A stretch of 64,000 bases of DNA, from positions 310,001 through 374,000 of the forward strand of contig NZ_LBHV01000001.1 in NCBI RefSeq assembly GCF_001005825.1, given 5' to 3'. The position numbers and the translations under genes were made by a program. Below the pieces are notes generated by a model. The model had not been told where the DNA came from. It was given only the letters and a program-made list of their open reading frames with translations, and ran no database searches. Positions 53,614-60,993 of the stretch are shown piece after piece (the first letter of the stretch is position 1; each line of letters begins with the position of its first letter). The stretch comes from Rhizobium sp. LC145. GTDB taxonomy: Bacteria; Pseudomonadota; Alphaproteobacteria; Rhizobiales; Rhizobiaceae.

Positions 53614-54000
53614 ATGACCGAGACCAAGCCCACCGGCGAACTCACCTTGCGCACGCTCGCAATGCCCGCCGATGCCAATGCCGCGGGCGATATCTTCGGT
53701 GGCTGGGTCATGGCGCAGATGGACCTTGCAAGCGGCATCCGCGCCGCCGAGCGCGCCCGCGGTCGCGTGGTGACCGCCGCCGTCAAGGAGATGGCTTTCC
53801 AGCTTCCGGTCAAGATCGGCGATACGCTGAACGTCTATACCGAGATCACCCGTGTCGGCCGCTCGTCGATCACCCTCCAGGTGGAGGCCTGGGCGCATCG
53901 CGCCCGCTACCGCATTCTCGAAAAGGTGACCGCCGCCACATTCGTCATGGTCGCGCTCGACGAAGACGGCCGGCCGGTGCCCGTGCCACCGGAGGAATAG
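53614..54000 (+). CDS. Acyl-CoA thioesterase (YciA-like hotdog fold)
   Basis: A 128-residue hotdog-fold enzyme that hydrolyses acyl-CoA. The catalytic aspartate motif is seen at ANAAGDIFGGWVMAQMDLASG near residues 20-40, then VVTAAVKEMAFQLPVKIGD. CAGGAG is upstream of the ATG at 53614. It is followed two bases later by a membrane-protein gene with which it probably forms an operon. Confidence 0.92.
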   Translation: MTETKPTGELTLRTLAMPADANAAGDIFGGWVMAQMDLASGIRAAERARGRVVTAAVKEMAFQLPVKIGDTLNVYTEITRVGRSSITLQVEAWAHRARYRILEKVTAATFVMVALDEDGRPVPVPPEE

Positions 54001-54002
54001 TC

Positions 54003-54590
54003 ATGGACCCGATCCCCGCCGCGGAAACATTCCCCCATATCCGCATCGTCATGGGCATGGTGGTCAGCCTCAGCATCGCGCGCCTGCTGAACGGCCTTGC
54101 CGGCATCGTGCAGCATCCGAAGGAAGCGCGGCTCTACCTCACCCATCTCGGCTGGGTCGCCTTCATGATGCTGTTCCTGGTGCATTTCTGGTGGTGGGAA
54201 TACCGGCTGCACGAAGCCCCGGTCATCGGCTTCGGGGCCTTCCTGTTCCTGATCCTGTTCTGCTCGCTCTTCTTCTTCCTCTGCGCCCTGCTCTTCCCCA
54301 CCTCCATGAAGGATTACGACGGCTACGAGCACTATTTCTTCTCCCGGAGGAAATGGTTTTTCGGCCTCTTCGCCGGCCTCTTGGCAACCGATATTCTGGA
54401 TACGATCCTGAAAGGACGGAGCTATTTCGCCTCGCTCGGCTGGGAATATCCGCTGCGCACCGGGCTCTACATCGTGCTCGCCCTGATCGCCGCCTATACC
54501 GCCAGCCGGCGCTATCACGCCGCCTTCGTCGTCTTCGCGCTCGCCTACCAATTCTACTGGATCTGGCGGATCTACGATATTTTGACGTGA
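54003..54590 (+). CDS. Hypothetical membrane protein
   Basis: A 195-residue protein with about five hydrophobic helices. The sequence is strongly aromatic (HFWWWEYR near residue 61, YEHYFFSRRKWFFG near 108, QFYWIWRIYDIL at the end). I do not recognise a named domain. Starting two bases after the thioesterase stop, it is probably co-translated with it. Confidence 0.75.
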   Translation: MDPIPAAETFPHIRIVMGMVVSLSIARLLNGLAGIVQHPKEARLYLTHLGWVAFMMLFLVHFWWWEYRLHEAPVIGFGAFLFLILFCSLFFFLCALLFPTSMKDYDGYEHYFFSRRKWFFGLFAGLLATDILDTILKGRSYFASLGWEYPLRTGLYIVLALIAAYTASRRYHAAFVVFALAYQFYWIWRIYDILT

Positions 54591-54656
54591 GGCCGAGGAA
54601 CGGCTGAACGCCCTGCGGAATTAAGGTTATCCGACATTCGAACAGGGGTAGTCGCA

Positions 54657-55121
54657 ATGAGCAGCATGGAAGGACAGGAGTTCGTTCTGGCCGGCGTCAC
54701 CATGAAGCTCCTGCTGTCCGGCGAACAGACTAACGGCCAGTTCTGCCTCCTCGAAAATACGAGCTGCGGAAACACGAAGACGCCCATCCACGTCCACGCG
54801 GGAGACGATGAAACCGTCTATATCATCGAGGGCGAACTGACCGCCGTGGTCGACGGCAAGGCACGCCGTTTGACCGCCGGGCAAAGCCTTTTCCTCGAGC
54901 GCGGGGTGCCGCATCAACTGATGAACACGAGCGGCCGGCCGGCACGCTATATCCTCATCGATACGCCGGCGCTTTTCGATAAATTCCTGAAGGAAGCCGG
55001 CCGCGAATTGCGGCAGGGCGAAACGGCCGGGCCGCCGACGCCCGAGGAGATCGACCGCCTTCAGAAGGCTTCCTTGAAGTACGGCATCACCCTGCTGCCC
55101 GGCTGGCCCGCTCAAGGTTGA
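54657..55121 (+). CDS. Cupin domain protein
   Basis: A 154-residue single-cupin protein. Metal-binding histidines are visible in TPIHVHAGDDETVYIIEGEL (HxH...E) near residues 42-61 and GVPHQLMNT near 84-92, which is a complete cupin site. The C-terminal helix is amphipathic. The substrate is unknown; quercetinase-like and isomerase relatives exist. AGGGG lies upstream of the ATG. Confidence 0.87.
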   Translation: MSSMEGQEFVLAGVTMKLLLSGEQTNGQFCLLENTSCGNTKTPIHVHAGDDETVYIIEGELTAVVDGKARRLTAGQSLFLERGVPHQLMNTSGRPARYILIDTPALFDKFLKEAGRELRQGETAGPPTPEEIDRLQKASLKYGITLLPGWPAQG

Positions 55122-55148
55122 CTAAAAAGGCCATCAGGCTGCGGCTCC

Positions 55149-55511
55149 TCAACCAACCGAGCCGCCTCCTAGAATAGGCATCGATCCCAATCCCAGTATG
55201 TCATTGACCAGCGCTACCCCGATCCCGACGGCGACGACGGAGAGCCCGATCAGGAACAGCCGTCTCGCGCGGTCGTATTTGGCGGCGATCAGCGAGTCCC
55301 GCGCCAGAAGATCGGCAAAGACCTTGACCTGCAGGGCAATCCCTATCGTCAGCAACAACATCGGCACGATATCGATCCTGCTCCAGTCGTTCGGATTGGA
55401 AACCCAGCGGCTGATGAAGCTCAAGGAAAAGCCGAGGATAATGCCGGCAGCCGTCAGCGAGCCGTTGCGGAATGTCGCGTCGATCCTCTCCTCTGGACCG
55501 GGCTCGGTCAT
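55149..55511 (-). CDS. Small membrane protein, unknown
   Basis: A 120-residue protein with three hydrophobic helices (about residues 18-38, 49-68, 85-110). Between helices 2 and 3 it has a charged stretch (LLARDSLIAAKYDRARR). I do not recognise the family. The ATG at 55511 has GGAGAAG upstream; the frame continues 57 bases further without an SD. It is convergent with the cupin gene. Confidence 0.65.
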   Translation of the reverse strand: MTEPGPEERIDATFRNGSLTAAGIILGFSLSFISRWVSNPNDWSRIDIVPMLLLTIGIALQVKVFADLLARDSLIAAKYDRARRLFLIGLSVVAVGIGVALVNDILGLGSMPILGGGSVG

Positions 55512-55686
55512 GACACTTCTCCGGGTGTTCCCTATCCAAAGAAAGGCAGAAATTCCCGGAATCAGCAAGGGCAGCGCTCACCGCGCATCATGGAGCCATT
55601 ACGCGCAGCCTTTCGCGCAAAGGCCATGATCCGACGGCTGCAACGATCCGACTAACTCCGAGAATTGATGTCAGCACCGGATCGAG

Positions 55687-56475
55687 TTACTTCCCGGAGA
55701 ACTGGATTTTCGGGATCGGCTCATGTTTCCGTACAGCCGCGACTGCAATGGCCATTCCCTCTGCCCCGTCTTTGGTGTCGAGGATGCCAGCGCCGAGCTG
55801 GGTGGAGATGATGTCGGCAGCCGAGACGCCACCGGTAGCCCAAGTGCGGATGAGCGTACGCGCCTTGCCGTAAGAGAGGGTCGGCCCTGTCGCGAGATGC
55901 TGCACGAGTTCGTCGGAGACTTGCTCCAACTTGCCGTCGGGCACTAAATGGGTTGCGATACCCAGATCGACTGCGACCTTTCCGAAAATTGGCTCCGAAA
56001 GCAGAACGAAGCGCGTGGCGAGTGTTTTGCCGACGCGATCGGCGAGCCGCTGCACCCCGCCTGCCATGGGAAGGCCGCCGACCGATACTTCGGGGAGGAC
56101 GAGTACCGCCGACTCCGCCACGACGAGGAAATCGAACGCCAGGAGCAGTTCAAAGCCACCGCCCAGGGCCATCCCTGCTACCGAAGCAACCGTGGGGACG
56201 GGCAGTTCCTCGATGAGACGGATCGAAGCCAGGATGTCGGCTGCAAACGCTTCGAGAAATTTCGAGCCCTTGTCCCCGATGGTACCCAGATCGTCTGCCA
56301 CGGCAAAGTTGCCGGACGCGGACGCCAAGTGAAGGACGCGGATGTCGCTTGCATATGCCTGGCGAACGGCGGCCCGCAGCGACGAGGGAAAGTCGGACCC
56401 TGGCTCGCTGTCCGCATCACCGAGCAAGATCAGCTTGCCCACCGCACCGTGTTGCTCGAAGCGGAACGAACTCAT
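55687..56475 (-). CDS. Enoyl-CoA hydratase/isomerase family protein
   Basis: A 262-residue crotonase-fold protein. The oxyanion-hole segment ASVAGMALGGGFELLLAFD near residues 98-116 contains one catalytic glutamate position, and LPEVSVGGLPMAGG near 127-140 contains the second. Both catalytic acids of hydratases are thus present. The usual AGAD loop is replaced by SGNFAVADDL, which is unusual. It is divergent from the double TetR regulator, with a palindromic site in the gap, so it is probably the regulated gene. Confidence 0.85.
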   Translation of the reverse strand: MSSFRFEQHGAVGKLILLGDADSEPGSDFPSSLRAAVRQAYASDIRVLHLASASGNFAVADDLGTIGDKGSKFLEAFAADILASIRLIEELPVPTVASVAGMALGGGFELLLAFDFLVVAESAVLVLPEVSVGGLPMAGGVQRLADRVGKTLATRFVLLSEPIFGKVAVDLGIATHLVPDGKLEQVSDELVQHLATGPTLSYGKARTLIRTWATGGVSAADIISTQLGAGILDTKDGAEGMAIAVAAVRKHEPIPKIQFSGK

Positions 56476-56579
56476 GTCTTACCTCCTAATTTACTGACTG
56501 ATCTAGCCAGGCAGGCCTAACGCCTGCTACAAAACGGCTGGTGTCTCACGCCGCGATTGGCGGATGACCAAGCCTGTTA

Positions 56580-56595
56580 TGTTACGTACGTTACA
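56580..56595. promoter_or_regulatory. Palindromic TetR-type operator
   Basis: TGTTACGTACGTTACA, a 16-bp near-palindrome (core ACGTACGT, one symmetric mismatch), 16 bases before the double-TetR start codon and within the gap shared with the enoyl-CoA-hydratase-like gene. Confidence 0.55.
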
Positions 56596-56611
56596 AAATG
56601 GAAGACTGTCA

Positions 56612-57844
56612 ATGGCTCGTCCTCGCGCGTTCGAAGAAAGTGAAGTGCTCGATCGCGCAGCGGACGTATTCGGTCGCCGGGGCTACGACGGCTCGACCAT
56701 GGCGGAACTGACGGCCGCAATGGGCTTGAACTCTCCCAGCATCTACGCGGCTTTCGGAAGCAAGCGCGGGCTTTTCGACGCCGTTCTCAGGCGCTGTAGC
56801 GCTCGCGAGGACGAGCACTGGGAGTGGGCGCTCACAGCCCCCACGGCCGAAGAAGTCGTCAAGCGCTTGCTGACGACCTCGCCAGCGCAGGAGTCTAGCC
56901 GCATACTCGTTCATGCGGGCTTGGCGATGAGCAGTGAGAATGCCGACATTCCCGCTGCCCTGCTTCATCGCCGCCAATCGGCAGAACTGAAACTGCAAGA
57001 CCGGTTCGAAGAGGCGAAACGGAGTGGCGAACTCCCTGTGGACGCTGATGCCTCAGGGCTGGCGAGCTATGTGACGTCGGTTCTCGGCGGCCTCGCCATG
57101 AAAGCCGCCGGCGGCGCGCCGCACGACGACTTGCGGGAGAGTGCCGAACAGGCGATGGCGGCCTGGCGGGCGATCAGCGACGTTGCGGCCGCCGCGAGCG
57201 CTTCAACGAAGGGGGCGGCACCGGCAGGCGAGCTAGGCCGCGATCCGCGAAGGTTCAATGCTGACACGGCACTTGATGCTGCCATGAAGGTCTTTTGGAC
57301 CAAGGGTTTCGCGGGCGCATCGTTGAATGATCTCACTGAGGCTATGGGAATCACTCGACCCAGTCTCTACGCCGCATTCGGCAACAAAGAAGCATTGTTT
57401 TTCAAGGCCCTCGACCTCTATCAGGCACTTCGTAAAGACTACCTGACTGAAGCGCTCCAAGCTCCGACGGCACGAGGCGTTTTCGAAGCGCTGCTCAGGG
57501 GAGCGCTACGCGATCAACAGGCAGAGGGGCAACCGCGCGGCTGCCTCATGGTTCTTAACGCAATGCAAGGCGGTGATGAGGCGCAGCCCATTCGCAACGA
57601 AGTCCTCAGGCGCCAGGCCATCGGGCGCGACTTGCTCGCGGCCCGGTTTGAGCGGGCCAAACGCGACGGCGACCTGTTGCCGACCGTCAATGTCGAAGGT
57701 CTCGTGCGTTTTGTCCAAAGTCTGATGCACGGCATCCTCATGCAGGGAGGGGCCGGCGCAAGCCAACGGGAGCTTGAGGCGCTGGTTGAGAGCAGCTTGA
57801 CCATGTGGACCGCATCCGCCGAATTACCGATCAGTAAAGATTAG
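56612..57844 (+). CDS. Double TetR regulator (two TetR units in one chain)
   Basis: A 410-residue protein made of two complete TetR-type units. Unit 1 has its HTH at residues about 8-58 (STMAELTAAMGLNSPSIYAAFGSKRGLF) and a helical domain to about 195. An Ala/Ser/Gly-rich linker follows. Unit 2 has its HTH at about 215-265 (ASLNDLTEAMGITRPSLYAAFGNKEALF) and its own ligand domain to the end. Both HTH copies are intact and clearly homologous. A single chain may thus act as a pseudo-dimer on one palindrome. The ATG at 56612 begins MARPRAFEE, typical of the family; an earlier in-frame start overlaps the operator. It is divergent from the enoyl-CoA-hydratase-like gene. Confidence 0.9.
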   Translation: MARPRAFEESEVLDRAADVFGRRGYDGSTMAELTAAMGLNSPSIYAAFGSKRGLFDAVLRRCSAREDEHWEWALTAPTAEEVVKRLLTTSPAQESSRILVHAGLAMSSENADIPAALLHRRQSAELKLQDRFEEAKRSGELPVDADASGLASYVTSVLGGLAMKAAGGAPHDDLRESAEQAMAAWRAISDVAAAASASTKGAAPAGELGRDPRRFNADTALDAAMKVFWTKGFAGASLNDLTEAMGITRPSLYAAFGNKEALFFKALDLYQALRKDYLTEALQAPTARGVFEALLRGALRDQQAEGQPRGCLMVLNAMQGGDEAQPIRNEVLRRQAIGRDLLAARFERAKRDGDLLPTVNVEGLVRFVQSLMHGILMQGGAGASQRELEALVESSLTMWTASAELPISKD

Positions 57845-57868
57845 GTTCAGCCAATCTGTCGAGATCTT

Positions 57869-57880
57869 TACCGATCGGTA
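57869..57880. promoter_or_regulatory. Orphan TetR-like palindrome
   Basis: TACCGATCGGTA, a perfect 12-bp palindrome 25 bases after the double-TetR stop. No gene on the + strand follows it, so its target, if any, is missing. It may be a leftover operator of a deleted gene. Confidence 0.4.
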
Positions 57881-58031
57881 TCTTGTCCTTCTTTATCGGG
57901 GACTTGCAGGGATTGGAGTAGCCATCGTGGAGGCCACACACTCGCTGCGCTCACGATTTCCGTGAACCAAAGATGCGCGCAGCGACTGAACGGGTTCGTT
58001 CAACATCCTCGTCCGGCCTAACGGGTGCCCC

Positions 58032-59210
58032 CTACCCCCTCAGATAAATCGAGGCGCGGTCGAAGGCGAGGCCCGGGAAGACCTTGCCGGTCAGGTCCTC
58101 CGGCGTGACGCCGAACTGGCGGAACAGCATGGCGGCGGCCACTTCGCGCACGTCGCCGGTCGGCATCAGGTCGCGGCCGTCCAGCAGCTTGTCCTCGGCA
58201 AGGCCCGGCCACTGGCCCAGCACCTTGCCGCCCGGGAACCCGCCGCCGGCGATGATCGCCAGCCCGCCGGTGCCGTGGTCCGTGCCGCCGCTGCCGTTCT
58301 CGCGCGCCGTGCGGCCGAACTCGGTCAATGCCAGAACCACGGTCTGGCTCCAGGCTTCGGGCCCAAGCGTTTCCTTCAGCGTCGTGATCGCCGTCGCCAG
58401 ATCACCGGCGGCGCGGGCGAACTGCGCCTTCTGGCCCGCATGCGTATCCCAGCCGTTGATGGAGAAGCTGGCGATCCGGTATTCGTTTTTCAGCATACCG
58501 CCGGCAAGCCGGGCGATATCCGCGACCTTGGCGCGCGCCCTGCCCCCGGAATTGAGGATATCGGCGGCGGCATCGGCATTCCTCGCCTCCGCAAGCGCGC
58601 GGGAAAAGGCTTCGTCCCCCGCATAGAGCTGTTCCAGGAAGGCGATCTCGTCGTCTGCAAGCGTGAAATCGGATTGCGCCGACCAGGAGTCGGCGGCGTT
58701 CGGGCCTGAGAGGATCAGTTCCATCGAGGTGCTGACGTCGATCGCCTTGCGCGCTTCCGAACGCGGGATCACCCCGATGGCGCGGTTCAGCCAGCCGCTG
58801 CGCTCGCCCTTGCCGTTGCCGCCGGTTTCCAGCATGTCCTGGCCGTCGAAATGGCTGCGCTGGTTGCGATAGGGCGTGGAGACCGCATGGGCGAAGGAAA
58901 GCTCGCGCGTCTGCCAGAGCGGCATCAGCGCCGAGGCGACGGGGTTGAGGCCGAAGAATCCGTCGAGATCGAGGAGCCCGGCATCGGGCGTCAGGCCGAG
59001 CTTCGGCCGCAGCGCCGCAAAGGCGGGATCGGCATAGGGCTGCACGAAATCGAGCCCGTCCATCGCGCCGCGGAGCACGATGGTCACGAAGCGGCGCTCT
59101 CCCGGCATGGCGGCGAAGGTCACCGGCGTCAGGACGGGGGCGGCGGCGGCGCAGCAGGCGCCGGCCAGAAAGCCGCGCCGGGACAGCAGGAATTTCTTGC
59201 TATCGGCCAT
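58032..59210 (-). CDS. DUF1501 protein, Tat-exported
   Basis: A 392-residue protein with a twin-arginine signal (LSRRGFLAG at residues 9-17), so it is probably exported folded. The DUF1501 domain shows RFVTIVLRGAMDGLDFVQPY, FDGQDMLETG and LTEFGRTARENGSGGTDHGTGG near residues 293-314. The latter resembles the metal site of alkaline-phosphatase-like hydrolases. The family has no established function but nearly always sits next to a DUF1800 gene, as here with a 3-base gap. Confidence 0.93.
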   Translation of the reverse strand: MADSKKFLLSRRGFLAGACCAAAAPVLTPVTFAAMPGERRFVTIVLRGAMDGLDFVQPYADPAFAALRPKLGLTPDAGLLDLDGFFGLNPVASALMPLWQTRELSFAHAVSTPYRNQRSHFDGQDMLETGGNGKGERSGWLNRAIGVIPRSEARKAIDVSTSMELILSGPNAADSWSAQSDFTLADDEIAFLEQLYAGDEAFSRALAEARNADAAADILNSGGRARAKVADIARLAGGMLKNEYRIASFSINGWDTHAGQKAQFARAAGDLATAITTLKETLGPEAWSQTVVLALTEFGRTARENGSGGTDHGTGGLAIIAGGGFPGGKVLGQWPGLAEDKLLDGRDLMPTGDVREVAAAMLFRQFGVTPEDLTGKVFPGLAFDRASIYLRG

Positions 59211-59213
59211 TGG

Positions 59214-60674
59214 TCATCTCCTGTTGAACTCGGGCGAGGCGAACACCATGGTCAGCCCGTGCGCCCTGCTGGGCGCCTGTTCCACCAGCCGGATCGTATC
59301 CTCGCGCGCCGCATCGGCGAGCGCTGCCCGCAAGAGATCGGCCGGCTGCGCGCTGCGGCCGAGCGTTTCGGCCGCCATCCGCGCCCAGGCGATCCGCTCG
59401 CTCACCTGGCTCGGAGAGACCCAGGTGGCCGTATCGTCGGGAAAGCCCGCCGGGCTCGGCGGCTGCCAGACTGGCTGGCCCATGCGCCGGAGCGCGCCGA
59501 TGGTCAAGGTACGCGCCAGCGACCGGCCCCGCTTGGCCTCGCCCTCGTCGGCCTGCGCCGCCATCGCGCCATCCTCTTCCTCGTCCTCTTCCGCTTCGGC
59601 CTCGCGCAGAAGCTCGGAGAAATCCTTGTCCGGCACGCCGAGCGCCCGGATGCCCGAGACGATGAATTCGAAGGGCTGCTTCACCTTGCGGCCCTCCTCC
59701 GTCCAGGCGCGGGGATGATCCAGCATGGCCCGGTAGACGTTCGTCAGGTTGCCGTCGCTCTCCGTCCACGCAGCAACCATGGGCTCGATCACTTCGGCCG
59801 GCGGATCGTCGGCGATGAAATGCGCCACCAGCTTGCGGCAGATGTGGCGCGCCGTCTGCGGATTGGCGGCGAGATCGTCGAGCATGGCGAGATGATCGTT
59901 CTCCGGCTGGCCTTCCTCGCCATAGGTCTTGCCGAGCAGCTTGATGGCGCCCGGTTCGGCGAGCCGGCGGCGATAGGTGACCTCCAGCGTGCGCGTGTCC
60001 ACCGTCAGCCCGGTCAGGATCAGCGCGGCGGCGCGCACGTCGGCCTGCCCGTAGCCGCCGTCGGCGCCGAGCGTGTGCAGTTCCAGCAGCTCGCGGCCGA
60101 GATTCTCGTTCAATCCCCGTTCCGTCTTCTGGCCCACCGGCGATTCCGGGCCGACGGAGCGGTTCTGGTCGAGATAGATCAGCATGGCCGGATGCAGCAC
60201 GGCCGCATGCAGAAGATCGCGGAAGCTTCCGCCCACGTTCGGGCGGATCGCCTCCACCTCGTGCAGCGGCACGACCATCCGCATCAGGAAGGATTTCGCG
60301 GCGCTGGTGGCGAAATGTCCGGCCCAGAAGGCGGCCAGCCTCTCATAGAAGCCATAGGGGGAATCGACCGTCTGGGCGATCCGCGCCATCGCGTCGCGCT
60401 GGTAGATCTGCTGGGCCTCGCGCTGCGTCTCGCGGCGCAGGTCGGGATTGGGCTTGCCCCCTTGAGCGGCCTTCGCCTCGGCCGCCCGCACCGACAGGAT
60501 CTTGCCTATCGTCTCGCGCCGGCCGGTTAAGCCTTCCCGCGGAAAACGCGGCTTTTCGGCCAGGCCCTGGCGCACCTGCTTCATGAGGTCGTCAGGACCC
60601 GCTACCGGGTCTTCGCCGGCGCGGAGGCCGTAGCCGTAGCGGATCGCCGCCATGGTCGGGACGGTAAGCCCCAT
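59214..60674 (-). CDS. DUF1800 protein
   Basis: A 486-residue protein with the DUF1800 hallmarks: RMVVPLHEVEAIRPNVGGSFRDLLHA, LNENLGRELLELHTLGADGGYGQADV near residues 189-214 and ARHICRKLVAHFIADDPP. It carries a strongly acidic stretch (EAEEDEEEDG near 363). It is translated just upstream of the DUF1501 gene. I prefer the ATG at 60674 because AGGTGA is five bases upstream; the GTG at 60683 falls inside that SD. No signal peptide is visible from this start. Function unknown. Confidence 0.9.
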   Translation of the reverse strand: MGLTVPTMAAIRYGYGLRAGEDPVAGPDDLMKQVRQGLAEKPRFPREGLTGRRETIGKILSVRAAEAKAAQGGKPNPDLRRETQREAQQIYQRDAMARIAQTVDSPYGFYERLAAFWAGHFATSAAKSFLMRMVVPLHEVEAIRPNVGGSFRDLLHAAVLHPAMLIYLDQNRSVGPESPVGQKTERGLNENLGRELLELHTLGADGGYGQADVRAAALILTGLTVDTRTLEVTYRRRLAEPGAIKLLGKTYGEEGQPENDHLAMLDDLAANPQTARHICRKLVAHFIADDPPAEVIEPMVAAWTESDGNLTNVYRAMLDHPRAWTEEGRKVKQPFEFIVSGIRALGVPDKDFSELLREAEAEEDEEEDGAMAAQADEGEAKRGRSLARTLTIGALRRMGQPVWQPPSPAGFPDDTATWVSPSQVSERIAWARMAAETLGRSAQPADLLRAALADAAREDTIRLVEQAPSRAHGLTMVFASPEFNRR

Positions 60675-60993
60675 CGATGTCACCTGTCTATTTTTATTGC
60701 CAGAGAATACGAGTTCGCGGAGGGTTAAGGATTGCGGAGGAATGTGGCAGAAGCCTTGGCTAAATGTGGCTATTTTGCGGCATCAAGCAATTGTAACCGA
60801 CCGTAACAAATCGAAAGGCGAAAATTGGGCGGGGAAGCGCTTTTGCAAATTTCCCGCCTTGGCCGCACTACACCGGAGCCATGGCGCGGCGCAACTGCGG
60901 CCCCCCGTCAAACCGCAATTTCGTTTCCCTTTTGTACCTGTTTTGTGACCTCACCCTCTTCCCTTTCCCCGCGACTATCTCCATATTTGCGGC
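60675..60993. other. Intergenic region between divergent DUF1800 gene and uvrB
   Basis: About 320 bases. It must hold both promoters. I see AT-rich stretches near 60690-60700 and 60940-60990, and no clear LexA box (GTTC-N7-GTTC type) that I could support. Nothing else was recognised. Confidence 0.5.

Noticed and set aside
55141-55165. Terminator hairpin after the cupin gene
   Set aside because: A 7-bp stem exists but it overlaps the end of the convergent gene and has no T-run.
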